NCBI GenBank assembly: GCA_001969505.1
Contig: LSSK01001922.1
Location: 1 to 49,473 of the forward strand
Length of the DNA: 49,473 nucleotides
Reading direction: 5' to 3'
Source of the DNA: Zancudomyces culisetae
Taxonomy: Eukaryota > Kickxellomycota > Harpellomycetes > Harpellales > Legeriomycetaceae
The notes under the pieces are model-generated. The model saw only the letters and a program-made list of their open reading frames with translations. It had not been told where the DNA came from and ran no database searches. A program made the translations under genes and the position numbers. Below, one piece after another: positions 10,507-21,541 of this stretch. The stretch's first letter is position 1. Every line of letters begins with the position of its first letter.

Positions 10507-11529
10507 TTTTGACCTCGTATTATTCTTTCCTTTTTCTCCCCCCCTCTCAGGGCTCGCGCAAAAATAATTTTTTTAAAGAATGTTCTTCGAATTCTCTCTG
10601 TTTTTGTCTTCCTCTTCCTCCTTTTGTATATTCCGATCCCCAGAATCCTTTTTTACCTGCTGTACTTTTGCAATTCGTATAGTTTTCCCAATATGTACAA
10701 TAATGTTTTATTGCAAAATATGTTCTATACCTCTCTCGATAGTTTATACTTCTTATTTTTTTCGTTTTAAAGTATTTGGCTTTTCTTTTCCCTACTCTCC
10801 CAGTGGTAACAATCGTATAATTTGATCCGATAATATGTTGTCTTGAATTATGAGTTAAAAAGTAAACGGTTTATAGAAACATAGTGTAACTATGAAGAGA
10901 TAAAAGCTCACTTTTCGGATATATAAGTAGTTTTATTTTCTTGTGTGTATTTCTAGTCCTACCCCCGCCTCTTTTAGTTTGGCGTTTACTATACCGCTGT
11001 TGATTTTTATTTAAATACCGAGATTCCCGGAATGCTCTACACTGAAAAGGAATTTCCAAAATCTAAGGCCTGGATTTTATGATAACAAATTCTCGATGAC
11101 ACGTTTTTGGTTTGCAAAGCACAGTTCGATTTGTGAACAAAATATGGGTGTGATATCACAGATTTGTTACTACTTTGAATCCTCCTCCCCTTTTCTTGCA
11201 AATTCCTACAGATCTACTATTTACACCCCAAATATATTGATTTATACTGTGGTGTTTTTTTATTTTATTATTATTTGGGTAGTATTAACAAGCGTATACC
11301 GAATTCGTTAAAATTGTTTCAGCTGTTTGTAATAAAATAATAATAATAATAGTAATAGATGCAAGATGAAAATCCTGCACTAATCAGTGTTTTATTTCAC
11401 CTTCATAGCCTTTTTACTTTATGCCATTTACACTATTTTTTTCTACCCTTTCTCAAGTCACTGTATTTTTTTTTTTGGCCTTTTAAAAAATCTCCACTTG
11501 CCAATTTGCTAGCAAAATTTCATATATTA

Positions 11530-11540
11530 GGTTCGATTCC
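11530..11540 (+). promoter_or_regulatory. Isolated TFIIIC B-box-like site
   Basis: GGTTCGATTCC matches the RNA polymerase III B-box consensus exactly, and the flanks could even form a T-arm-like stem (TTAGG/CCTGA). No acceptor stem, anticodon arm or properly spaced A-box is present, so it is not a tRNA gene. A near-palindrome (AATTTGCTAGCAAAATT, 11503-11519) lies just upstream. Confidence 0.4.
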
Positions 11541-12640
11541 TGAAATAAATCTAAAATTTTTATGGGTTCGCTCAACAATGTTTCAAATGTTTACATTGTA
11601 AAAAAGAAAAAGATTAAAAAAAAATTTAATAAATGGCCTCTTTTCCACCAAGTTAATTAAATGTTACAAAATTTTCAATGGATAAAAAAAAAATAAATCA
11701 TAAAAACTTGTGATAACAATAATCAATCGAAGATAAAATAACAACATTTTATTTTTTACGGTTATTACTACCATTTTCTTTTTTCGTTTTTTTTACCACA
11801 AACCCAAGTGTTTTATTAAGCTTTAATTTTATTTCAAAACTACTATTGAAAAAAAATTTTTTTTTTCTCCGTCTAGCTTTTATCTCACGATATTGTTAAT
11901 ATTAAACTTGTATCACTAAAAAAATATATAAAACCAAAGGGAGATTTAACAACCTCTTTACAAAATCCCATGATAAATAAAGTAATAAAACACTAACATG
12001 TAAAAATCACAGATATTTTTTTGGTTTTTTTTTTTCATGGCCTTCTCCCTCCTTCCTAATTTTAACTGAATAGAGCTAAATAGCGCTTATCGATGCATTG
12101 ATTAAAAATGCTGTACTTTATTTTTTTTTATGGGCATATGAGTAACTTACCAGAGTTTTTTTTTTTGCCTCCCCACTAATTAAACCATACTCTGAAGAAA
12201 ATTCCATACAATTACTTGCCTTGTTTTAAGGAGAAAAATAGACAAGAAAAAATAAAATAAATAGGGCGAGTAGATGGATGGGTCTAGTCTCACAGGGTAT
12301 AAAGGTTCGACGGGAAATATCTGTTTATTTCTTTTCAAATTAGATAAAATGTTGAAATGTAGTGAAAAACTCAGGGGAGAGGAAAAAAAAAAGATATACA
12401 TGCATTTGCTGAGATTATTAGGTCAAAACTTCAAGCACTTAGACAAACATGTGATACCATTTAGATATATTTTAATTATGGTTTTTGATAAGATGTTTGA
12501 ACATTTCTTTTTATCAACTCTTGCATTTTTTTTTTGAAAAAAAGGGCAAGAAAGGAAAAGTCTTGGGAAACTGGTTGATAGGATGAGTGTCATGGTGATA
12601 TCTTGAATTTTGCCTAGAAAAAGAAAAAGAAGGAAAGGGC

Positions 12641-12647
12641 TGACTCA
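12641..12647 (+). promoter_or_regulatory. TGACTCA (Gcn4/AP-1-type) site
   Basis: An exact 7-bp Gcn4 consensus lies about 1.2 kb upstream of PUP1 and 2.1 kb upstream of the Zn2Cys6 gene. A single short match has weak significance. Confidence 0.3.
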
Positions 12648-12789
12648 GAAAAGGAAAGGTTTTAGGTACAAATCAGTATCAGCATCAGTATCAGTGCATT
12701 TTCTTTGCGATACATCTCTAAAACATACAAATTGGTTTATGCGTAGATATGAGATCTATCGGAGGGTATGATACTTTACTATACCACAG

Positions 12790-12894
12790 AACTGGTAAAT
12801 AACCAGTTTTCAACCCAACATACGCCCCCCACCCACCGCTCCTCCTCACCCACTTCAACACACACATCCAATCCATCACCTGGTTTAAACCAGG
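12790..12894. promoter_or_regulatory. Two palindromes sharing a CTGGT/ACCAG half-site
   Basis: AACTGGT-AAATA-ACCAGTT (12790-12808) and the perfect 16-bp palindrome CCTGGTTTAAACCAGG (12879-12894) lie 70 bp apart. Both are built from the same CTGGT/ACCAG half-site. This arrangement suggests binding sites for a dimeric regulator. Confidence 0.45.
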
Positions 12895-13847
12895 ATTGAA
12901 ATTGTTCATTAATTGTATACGGGCAATTAAATTCTTGTGCCATCTCGGTTGAGCTCAGCACCGCTCTACCATTATTTTACTAGGCTAATATCCCTCCACT
13001 CAACCCATCATATACCAATTCAACCAAAAAGTAAAAGTAAAAGTAAAAGTAAAAAGAAAAGACTGGACCCACAGAGGTCTTATATTAATTTTTTTTTAAT
13101 CACCTCATCATTTGGTTCATCCACCCATAGTCCTAGTTGATGTGTTTACAATTTAAAAGGTACATCAGAAAGGAGCGTGTAATATGAAGGAGTTTGTTTA
13201 TTATGCTTTCTAAACGTTCCAAAGTCACGGTGATCAAATTCTTGAGAAAGGGAAAGAGTGTAATAATGATGAGAATGAACTAATATAACAATGTTTATAG
13301 ACCTGATTTTAATTTATTTTGGCCTAATGTTATATTTTGTAAATATATTGAACAAATAATGATGAAAATACGAAACAAGACACAGAAAACAAGAATATGT
13401 TCAACAAGCCCAACCTGCTAATTATATTTATTTTAATTTTGAAATATATCAAAGTAGTTTTAAGGTACTCGACTAATCTTTACCATTTTAATGCTTATGG
13501 TGGTTGTGGTTGTGGTTGTGGAAGTGGAAGTGGTAGGAAGTGGTAGCAGCGTTTTATGTGAAAAATGGTATAATTGAAATTGAAATTGAAATTGAAACGT
13601 ACCCTAAAAAAAAAGAGAGCACAAGAAAACAAAAATGATTACGTATGTAAACGAAAAAAGTAGGCGGGGGAGGATGGAGGGGGGAGATTTAAAGAGCTAA
13701 CGAATAAAAATGGCATATTTATTTACAATTGAAAACTGAATATAATAACCGTTTACAAACAAAAATAGCAATAAAAACAATAATAAAAAAAACAAATTCA
13801 ACTACCTTACCACTATAAAAATAAAAAAAAGGAGAGAAAGAATAACT

Positions 13848-14666
13848 ATGGAGGAACAACAAACCGGGTTCAAATTTACCAATGCAAAGCGAAATTTACA
13901 ACTGGAAAGTAAAGGGCTAAAATCCAAATTCACAAAGACTGGTACCACGATTGTAGGCCTGATTTACAAAGATGGTGTAATCTTGGGGGCAGACACACGG
14001 GCGACAGCGGGAAGCATTGTAGCGGACAAAAACTGCGCCAAGATTCACTACATTGCACCCAACATCTATTGTTGTGGAGCAGGAACAGCAGCTGATACCG
14101 AGTACACTACAAATATGATTAGTTCACAGCTAACTCTACATTCACTAAATAATTTTGGACGCCAGAGCCGGGTCAATTGTGCACTGACTTTGCTTAAGCA
14201 ATACTTGTACAAGTACCAGGGTCATATTGGAGCAGCATTGATTTTGGGTGGAGTAGATGTTACAGGACCTCATCTATATACTATTTATCCACACGGCTCT
14301 ACCGATAGTTTGCCATATGTTACGATGGGTTCGGGAAGTTTGGCAGCCATGGCAATATTTGAAAGTCGGTATAAGGCAGGATTATCACGGGAGGAAGGGA
14401 TTCAGTTGGTTAATGATGCAATTGAATCAGGAATCTTTAATGACTTGGGTTCAGGTAGCAATGTGGATGTATGTGTTATTCCTACCAATGGAGAGGTGGA
14501 ATATTTGAGAAATTATAACAAGCCAAACCAAAGAATGCCCAAACAAAGAAACTACAAGTTTGCACCGGGATCTACTTGTGTTATAAGTGAAAATGTAAAA
14601 TACTTTAAAAACAAGGCAGGAGATAATAAGGCAGAGGACGGGGTTGAACTAATGGAAGTAGTGTAA
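13848..14666 (+). CDS. PUP1: 20S proteasome beta-2 subunit (Pup1)
   Basis: A single exon of 272 residues. A 32-residue propeptide ends in KTG, and autocleavage exposes Thr33 as the N-terminal nucleophile ([11 protein letters not shown]). Counting from that threonine, the catalytic Asp17 (GADTRAT) and Lys33 (NCAKIHYI) are in place. The core fold motifs [32 protein letters not shown] and [10 protein letters not shown] follow, and the C-terminal arm (about residues 225-272) is the extension that wraps the neighbouring beta-3 subunit in yeast. It provides the trypsin-like activity of the proteasome in nucleus and cytosol. It converges with the leucine fusion gene (224 bp between stops). I did not see an exact GGTGGCAAA Rpn4 element in the 350 bp upstream. 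Confidence 0.97.
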   Translation: MEEQQTGFKFTNAKRNLQLESKGLKSKFTKTGTTIVGLIYKDGVILGADTRATAGSIVADKNCAKIHYIAPNIYCCGAGTAADTEYTTNMISSQLTLHSLNNFGRQSRVNCALTLLKQYLYKYQGHIGAALILGGVDVTGPHLYTIYPHGSTDSLPYVTMGSGSLAAMAIFESRYKAGLSREEGIQLVNDAIESGIFNDLGSGSNVDVCVIPTNGEVEYLRNYNKPNQRMPKQRNYKFAPGSTCVISENVKYFKNKAGDNKAEDGVELMEVV

Positions 14667-14890
14667 AGAAGCCAAAGTGAAGCAAAAAAAAAAATCGAGA
14701 GAGAAAGAGCAGAGAGAAAGAGGAAAAAGATGAGAAAGAAAGAAGGTGGTGGGTGATTGATGTTTTTACAACTATTTTTTTTTGTTTTCCTTGGATAATA
14801 TTTTTATTGAACATTGCAAAAGAATAAATATAAATAAATGAACCAAGGCGAAAAGAAAAAGGGAATGAAAATGAGAAAGATAGACAAAGT

Positions 14891-17800
14891 TTACCAAGCC
14901 AACTGAGATTTGTCAGAGCAGTTGTCTGATTTTAGGAATTTTTTAGGGTCAGAAGAAATGGCGGCACGGAAAATAGATTTTCCATACAGCTTGTACATTT
15001 CAGTGACACCACCACCAGAGATGAGACGTTCTTCCATAAGACTTAGAGTGAAGGGGAAGGAAACACCAGCTACAGAGACGGTTCTGTTTGGAAGATCGAT
15101 ATCAACTTGGGCACCATCAACAGCCAATTCATAGAACTTTTCATCCTTCAAGCAAATTCCCAAGAGAGCCATGTTGGGTTGATTTCTGGAGTAAATGAAG
15201 GCAAAGGATTTGGCAATGACGGCCTTTGTACCAGCACCCTTCAATGCACGAGGAGCTTCCTCACGACTGGATCCAGAACCGAAACCGATTCCAGCTACTA
15301 CAATATCAAATCCTTGTTTAACACGTTCTCTAAATTCTGGGTGGGTGTGTTGGAAAGCATGAGTACCCAAATCCTCATCACTAGTTCCAGGCATAAATTG
15401 GGCAGGAATGATAGCATCGGTATCAATGTTATCACCAAATCTTTGGACTTTTCCAGAAATTATTGAAGTAGAGGCGGCCTTAGTAGCTGGAGCGTTTTCG
15501 GAGGCTGATTCAGCAACATTATCAGCAGCAGTAGTGGAGGTAGCAGCGGAAGCAGAGATAAAGGTTGGGTTGGGTTCAGAAATGACAAAATCTTGTGGGC
15601 CTTCAAGCCATTCAGAAAGCATTTCCTTGTATCTATCTTTGTTAACCAAGTTGACAAGATCGGTAGGATCAGTAATCTTCATGCCAAATGATGATGCGGC
15701 TACAGTGGCGGAACTGGCCAAGTTACAGATAGAGCCAGGTCCCATTCTGTTCTTGAAGTTTCTGTTTTGTGATGACAGCCATACCTCACCCTTTCCTGCA
15801 ATATCTGCAGCTACTCCAAGACAGTATGAACATCCTGGTGCACCAATATCAAAGCCTGCTCGTTGATAAATGTCAGCCAATCCCAATCTACGTAGCTTGG
15901 CCAAAATTGGAACTGATCCTGGTGTTACTCTTCTGTTCTTTCCTTCGACTGGAACCAATCCCTTGTTAAGTCCTGCTTCCAATACCAAAGCTGCAAAGAT
16001 CAAGTCCTCTTCTGCTGTTGTACATGCTCCAATAAACACTCCATCCAATTCGGTTCCTGCTGCTTGTGATGCGGGAACTACATTGTCTGGGCTTGGATAT
16101 AGGGCCACCAATGGCTCAATCTTGGACAAATCAATGATGTGTGATTCGGCATACTCTGCATCCTCATCTGGTTTAAAGTACAACGCCTTGTTTCTGTGTT
16201 CAGGGTTCTTTCTATGCGAAACAAATGCTGCTGTTATGTTGTCAGCCTCACACACTCCGGCAATTCCTCCAAATTCTGTTGCCATGTTTGCACATGCAAA
16301 TCTTGCATCACATGACATATACTTGAGTCCTGGTCCTGTGTATTCCACTGCACGTTCAAATGCTACGGTATTACGTCCCAATGTTCCCAAAACTTGCAAG
16401 ATGATATCTTTTCCTCCTATTCCAAATTGTGGTTCATTGACAAACCGGATCTCTACAGTTTCTGGTACTTGAAGCCATGTTTCTCCTGTAACCATAGGCA
16501 TAACTACGTCAGCTGCTCCCATTCCAATTGCCAATGATCCTACTGCTCCAGCTGAACATGTATGTGAGTCTGCTCCAATAATCAACTGTCCTGGCTGTGC
16601 TCTTTGGCGGTAGAATTCTGTGTGAAGAATTGTATAATTTGGCTTGTAGAAGTCTACCAATTGTGCCTCCTCTGAGAACTTCTCTGACGCATCAACCAAC
16701 TCCACTGTCAATGGTCGATCCATAATTCGTGGATCAACTGTGTGGTCAATTGCCAACCAGAACCGATCGTTTCTGTGCACTCCTGGGTTTCCCATTTGTG
16801 CATATGTCTTGTCCATACCCTTCCATGTCAGTTCTGATGCAAGTGTCCAATCTACTTTTACACATACCATATCTCCTGGTTTGATATTTCCTGGTTCTTC
16901 CAAGCCAATAGCGTTGTGCAAGATGATCTTTTCAGAGATTGTCAATCCTCTTCTTCCTGCTGGTCTATTAAGCAATATCTCTCTTGGAATTTCCAAGTCC
17001 TCAGCATTCAACCCGTTAAGCATTGGTCCCAACGCTCTAACTACAGCATCTCCCATCTGTGTAGTTGTACATTCGCCTCCCAAATCTCTTGTGCGCATTC
17101 CATATCCATTGAGCTCATCATCATCCAATACCTTTCTCACTGCTTGCTCAATAGCATTTGCCTCTGCCTCTCTGCCTAGTGAATATCTCAACAACATGGC
17201 TGCTGAAAGTATTGACCCAATTGGATTGGCTACTCCGTTTCCTGCAATATCTGGTGCTGATCCGTGAATTGGTTCGTACATTCCAAATATTGGCGATTTC
17301 CCGTCAATTATTCCCCCAAGACTGGCTGATGGCAACAATCCTAATGACCCTGGAATTACACTGGATTCGTCAGACAGAATGTCTCCAAACATATTCTCAG
17401 TCAAGATTATACCATTAAGTGCTCGTGGATTCTTGACCATCAACATTGCTGCTGCGTCTACCAAATGGTGCTGCAACTCCACTCCTGGAAATTCTGCTTC
17501 AATAGTCTCTGTTACTACTTTTCGCCACAGTCTTGATGTTGCCATTACATTAGCCTTATCAATGCTGTGAATCTTCTTGTGCTCTTTTCCTGCTGTTGCC
17601 AACAATCCGGCAAGTCTGGCTACTCTTTTGACCTGATCCACAGAGTATTCTGTAGTATCCCATGCCTGTCCATTGGCATCAGTCTCTTGTCTCTTTCCAA
17701 AATACACTCCCCCTATCAATTCTCTAATCATCATAAATTCGGCTCCCTCTGCTACCTCATACTTTAATGGACTGCTCTTCAACAATGAATCCGATGCAAA

Positions 17801-18169
17801 TGACATTGGTCGCAAGTTTGCATATAGTTCCAGCTCTTGTCTTAAATCCAACAACCCTTGTTCTGGTCGTGGTCCCAGTCCTTTGCTTGCATCATTGGCA
17901 TCTACTGGTCTGGGCCACTGAGGTCCTCCTACTGCTCCAAGCAAGACGGCTTGGGCTGATTTACATGCTTCAAGTGTTGCTTGTGGCAATGGTACTCCCT
18001 GTGTGTCTATTGCCTTGCCTCCAAAATCATACTCGGCAAAATCAAGAACCCCACCAATTGCATTGGACCTCAGTTCACTGACCTTTTTAAGTACTTTTAT
18101 TGCCTCTGCGGTTACTTCTGGACCAACACCATCACCTGGAATCACTGCTATTTTAATTAGGTTTACCAT
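14891..18169 (-). CDS. LEU2/LEU1: Bifunctional leucine-pathway fusion: isopropylmalate dehydrogenase + isopropylmalate isomerase-like
   Basis: One uninterrupted ORF of 1092 residues. Residues 1-383 are a complete 3-isopropylmalate dehydrogenase: PGDGVGPEV, substrate arginines around [11 protein letters not shown]149, Y156 (GGVYFG), K205 (IDKANVM), D238, and D263/D267 in the metal loop, ending RTRDLGG and [10 protein letters not shown]. Residues about 405-855 are an aconitase-family large subunit with GADSHTC (532-538) and the 4Fe-4S cysteines C716, C780 and C783. An Ala/Ser/Thr-rich linker (870-902) leads to the small swivel domain (903-1075: [25 protein letters not shown]). It should therefore catalyse both the isomerisation and the oxidation of isopropylmalate; no targeting peptide is seen, so it is probably cytosolic. 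Domain order is the reverse of pathway order. It could instead serve a side pathway on a related 2-substituted malate. Confidence 0.95.
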   Translation of the reverse strand: MVNLIKIAVIPGDGVGPEVTAEAIKVLKKVSELRSNAIGGVLDFAEYDFGGKAIDTQGVPLPQATLEACKSAQAVLLGAVGGPQWPRPVDANDASKGLGPRPEQGLLDLRQELELYANLRPMSFASDSLLKSSPLKYEVAEGAEFMMIRELIGGVYFGKRQETDANGQAWDTTEYSVDQVKRVARLAGLLATAGKEHKKIHSIDKANVMATSRLWRKVVTETIEAEFPGVELQHHLVDAAAMLMVKNPRALNGIILTENMFGDILSDESSVIPGSLGLLPSASLGGIIDGKSPIFGMYEPIHGSAPDIAGNGVANPIGSILSAAMLLRYSLGREAEANAIEQAVRKVLDDDELNGYGMRTRDLGGECTTTQMGDAVVRALGPMLNGLNAEDLEIPREILLNRPAGRRGLTISEKIILHNAIGLEEPGNIKPGDMVCVKVDWTLASELTWKGMDKTYAQMGNPGVHRNDRFWLAIDHTVDPRIMDRPLTVELVDASEKFSEEAQLVDFYKPNYTILHTEFYRQRAQPGQLIIGADSHTCSAGAVGSLAIGMGAADVVMPMVTGETWLQVPETVEIRFVNEPQFGIGGKDIILQVLGTLGRNTVAFERAVEYTGPGLKYMSCDARFACANMATEFGGIAGVCEADNITAAFVSHRKNPEHRNKALYFKPDEDAEYAESHIIDLSKIEPLVALYPSPDNVVPASQAAGTELDGVFIGACTTAEEDLIFAALVLEAGLNKGLVPVEGKNRRVTPGSVPILAKLRRLGLADIYQRAGFDIGAPGCSYCLGVAADIAGKGEVWLSSQNRNFKNRMGPGSICNLASSATVAASSFGMKITDPTDLVNLVNKDRYKEMLSEWLEGPQDFVISEPNPTFISASAATSTTAADNVAESASENAPATKAASTSIISGKVQRFGDNIDTDAIIPAQFMPGTSDEDLGTHAFQHTHPEFRERVKQGFDIVVAGIGFGSGSSREEAPRALKGAGTKAVIAKSFAFIYSRNQPNMALLGICLKDEKFYELAVDGAQVDIDLPNRTVSVAGVSFPFTLSLMEERLISGGGVTEMYKLYGKSIFRAAISSDPKKFLKSDNCSDKSQLAW

Positions 18170-21070
18170 CTTTTTGTTCCCTTCCTTTTTTTGCTGCTCC
18201 TTAACGTTATTGTCTATTTTAATATATTTTATTTTTGTTTAGTCATCAATAAGTTTACTTTTTTTTTTCAACCCAAACTACACCAAAAACCTATTCTCCC
18301 TCCTCTCCTCTCAACCTCTCAGTCATCTTTTTCATTGTCGTACATATAAACTCTTTAGCATATTTTTATTTTCTTTTATTAGACATTTCGTTTTACCTTT
18401 TAATAATACTGTTTTTTATCAACTTTGAATAAACAAGAAAAGTAGTAATTAACTTGATACTTTTCAACTCTGCTTATTTTTTTTACAATTATAAAAGATT
18501 AAAAGAATCAACTTCAAAGATAATGCGTTTTATAGTTTTTTTTTAATTAAAACCCTCCAATTTCCAAAAAAAAAGTTGAACTTTTCAATTGCATGTTCAC
18601 GATTTAAACTCACATCCAACTGGTCAAGGTAAACAGAAAATGAGTATAACATAAAAAAAACGAGGGGGAGGGAGGGGGGACCTGTGTATTGTATGTGTTA
18701 TGTATTGTAGTCGTAAGGATAACGTGGAGGAAAGAGGGGGGAGTGTGCAAAGATAGTTAAAGTGTGATTAACGGCGTATTAATTTTCTTAGTGAGCTGTT
18801 ATTGATCCGGTTTCAAAAATGCAAAAAATTGGGAACTGGCGATCCATTGGTAGTTGAATATCACTATTTTTTAATTTGTTTTTTTTTTTAATCACTACTA
18901 ATTGCTAATTGCTAATGCCTTTTTGTATTTCTAAAGCTTTACTATTGCTCACAACAAAAGACGATAATGAATAATTAAAAAACAAATATTTTTGATTATT
19001 TTTGATTTGCCTATTCGTCAAAATCTACTAAAAATAGCAATTAAAAATCAATAAAAACATAAAAACATTATTAAAAAAATGAAATGGAAAATAGAAAAAT
19101 CACGGACCCAAGAAATACAAAGAATCTTTGGTTTTGCTCACAGTTGAAAACATAATGACAAATACATTTTTAGTAAGCAAAAAAAAACGATAAGGTGGTA
19201 AAAACAGTACATATACCAGCACTTGCCCGTTATATTTCTCTTTCCCCATCTCTTATTCCCGCTAATCCTATTGTTGCTTGAATATAAAAGAACGGACTTT
19301 TGTCAGCCTTAATACTTTCAACGCTTTTTGCTTTTTGCATTCACACACATGGATTGAATGTACATTTTCTTTGTATTCTCTTTACACTGTGGCTGTGGGC
19401 TTTACCCAATATTTAGCGAGTTTTAAGACAAATACATCTGCCTAGTTTTTGGTTCTATCTTCCTTTATTGTTTCCCTCCCCCCCCCCCATTTTTTTTCTC
19501 ATCCCCCTGCCTTAATCCCCCCCTCATCTTTTGTATGGGTGTACTGTTAATCTCTCTCCAACTCCAATAAAACCAAAGTGATTTTTGCTATTACGTTATG
19601 CAGATTTGCACCCAACGAATAATTGGATATTTTGATCATGTTCGAAATAGCAATCACTTGGAAAAGGAAATTTCAGGTTGATATCGATAACAAAGTACAG
19701 TTCTGTTATTTACTCATTTTCGCAGTACTTCTTGAAAAAAAAAAAAGAGCGAGAAAAGGGTCTTGCTAAAAATATTGGAAAAAACATTCATTTTGTATAT
19801 GTGGTTTCTCATTTATTACCACCATCCTTAAAACCAAGTATTTCAGTGCAATTTTCTGGAAGCAATTCTGTCCATGGTACAATTAATTTTATACTCAGGC
19901 TGGTTTACAATATATTTATACAGTGTGCTCGTTTTGAGACTAAACCCGTAATATTCTTAGTGTTTTATTCGACGATAGGGTGACGTGGAGGGTTGTTGTT
20001 TGTACATCCCGATCCTTTTGCTTGACATTTTCACCTACATTTGATCGGGTTGTAGTAGAATACCCTGTGTACTTGCTGGCTTTCTCACATCCTTTTTATT
20101 TCTTTTTTCTTGGAACAGGTGCCATCTGCCAAGATTAAAAAACATGCTTTGTACTAATTCATGTCCAACTCGTTTACATTGTCACTTTATTTTATTCTAC
20201 TTTCAAAAATCTGGATACTAGTTGAAAGTTATCAATCACTACACTTTTGTTCATGTTTAGTACAAAGGCCATTTGATTGATTTGATTGATGAAAATGTGA
20301 ATGTGAATGTGTATTTCTTTCTATTTGATCAATATATCTAGCAATAGACAACAGATGTAAAAATTACAGGTTAATTTCTAAAGCATTAAAGAAAGAAAGC
20401 CTATATGTTAGGAATCCCTAGTATCTTCCATCGAAAGACCTGTGAATAGAACTAAAATCACCCAATGATTCTTATTCACAAAGCCTTCAGTAGACTTTTC
20501 AGATCATAAAAAGCAATCAGCGTTAATCTTCAATTGATCTTCAAGTTAAAAGGATTGTTACAACAGAAGTTTGCTTCGGCAAAACGGAAGTATCTCGACA
20601 ACATAGCTACGGACCAACGTTCTCAATGAAAACTGTCAAGTAGGTTAACATTCCCAAACTGATCACTTATTTTTCTAGTGTTTATTCTTGTTGTTCTACT
20701 GTCCTTTTGAACCTATAAACTATAATTCCTTCAAAATAAATTTCAAGCTTTAAAGATCATTATTAAAACCCTGGCAAAGTATATTTGAAACCTGACATAT
20801 TATCCCAATTTCAAATTAAAAAATCATGCATAAATGGTGCCACTTAATTATTACCCAAAAATTCCATAAAAAAAACTAAAAAGAAAAAATAAAAGAGTAA
20901 AGAAAGAAGAAAAAAGAAAAAAAACAAGCAATCGAGCTTTTTTCACATTTTCTTGGCTCGTGATTCAGTTTCTTTTTCCTTTTTTTTGTTTATAACTGCC
21001 AATTCTATTATTTTATAAAAGTAAAATAATACATTATATTCATAAAAAAAAACTACAGTATAAACTAAGA
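18170..21070. promoter_or_regulatory. Long divergent spacer between the leucine fusion and the DUF1748 gene
   Basis: 2.9 kb without a convincing gene. I looked for CCGG-N2-CCGG (Leu3) and TGACTC (Gcn4) within about 1 kb of the fusion start and saw neither. There is a G-rich block at 18664-18679 (GGGGG-A-GGG-A-GGGGGG), a TATAAAAG with a pyrimidine-rich tract downstream at about 19283-19510 including 11 C at 19478-19488, and a short open fragment near 19599 (MQICTQRIIGYFDHV). A small TTTGC-TTCG-GCAAA hairpin lies at 20570-20583. Confidence 0.5.
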
Positions 21071-21541
21071 ATGATGGGAAAGCTAGTTCATTATGCGTTC
21101 GATCTCGCTCTAATTGCAGCACTGTTATCGGGAATAAGAAGAACAACAGGGTTCACGTAAGTTTATTAGCATTTATATGTCGATTATTACACTTGTAGCC
21201 TTCTCGGCATTTAGTTTTGTACAATTGTATCACTCTTGAAACCCCTCTCCCTCAAGGCATGGAATACCTCACTACTTTCACATACTTTTACTTGTTGCTA
21301 TCTTGATAATACATACACATCTAGAAATAGCGCTTGAAATGGTAAAATCTAAACGTAAAAATATTGATTGAATAGATTGAAATGTGCTGCCGATAACCAA
21401 AGTGGCAATAGCGATTCTCTCTCCAAAAAATATCTGCGATGGGGTGATTATGCATTTGATTTTGTTGTTGGAATCATGACAACATTCCCAAACCTCTTTG
21501 TTAGACTGCCACCAGGTTCCGGCCAAGGTCCAAACCATTAA
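21071..21541 (+). CDS. DUF1748-family small protein, 2 exons
   Basis: Exon 1 is 21071-21156 and exon 2 is 21376-21541, with a 219-bp intron (donor GTAAGT, branch-like TCTAAAC, acceptor ATAG) and a phase-2 junction that restores Thr. The product is 83 residues. Its N-terminus MMGKLVHYAFDLALIAALLSG, then IRRTTGFT, and the later KKYLRWGDYAFDFVVGIM match the fungal DUF1748 pattern (GKLxHYxFDxxLxSxxLAGxxRxTG, then a YLxxGExxFD helix). The first hydrophobic segment could be membrane-associated; in budding yeast family members are small proteins reported as mitochondrial, with no known reaction. Without splicing the reading frame stops directly after exon 1, so an ORF scan misses it. Start choice between the two tandem ATGs is uncertain by one residue. 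It converges with the PPR gene. Confidence 0.88.

Larger units (their letters stand above)
10507..13847. promoter_or_regulatory. Long divergent spacer between the Zn2Cys6 factor and PUP1
   Basis: 3.3 kb with no convincing gene. It holds an isolated B-box-like sequence (11530-11540), a TGACTCA Gcn4/AP-1-type site (12641-12647), two related palindromes (12790-12894) and microsatellites: ATCAGT-like units near 12671-12695, AAAAGT units at 13028-13055, GGTTGT/GGAAGT units near 13500-13545 and ATTGAA units at 13573-13598. A pyrimidine-rich block at 12820-12880 makes a purine-rich open frame on the minus strand (MAQEFNCPYTINEQF, about 60 codons) that I regard as probably spurious. Confidence 0.55.

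Noticed and set aside
11480..11550. tRNA gene around the B-box at 11530
   Set aside because: No pairing acceptor stem, no anticodon arm, and the only A-box-like sequence is about 20 bp away, too close.
12718..12961. Overlapping minus-strand ORFs reading MAQEFNCPYTINEQF and GLDVCVEVGEEERWVGG
   Set aside because: They lie on a pyrimidine-rich block and two palindromes; neither a consensus downstream exon nor a known domain could be shown.
15870..16472. 200-codon plus-strand ORF inside the leucine fusion
   Set aside because: Antisense shadow of a strongly conserved coding region; its translation has no motif.
19599..19983. ATG fragment MQICTQRIIGYFDHV spliced to a downstream open frame
   Set aside because: Requires a non-consensus GTTGAT donor; translation of the second part is AT-driven and hydrophobic.
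20561..20650. U6-like 5' hairpin (TTTGC-TTCG-GCAAA)
   Set aside because: The U6 ACAGAGA and AGC elements do not follow; a short UUCG hairpin alone is not evidence of an snRNA.
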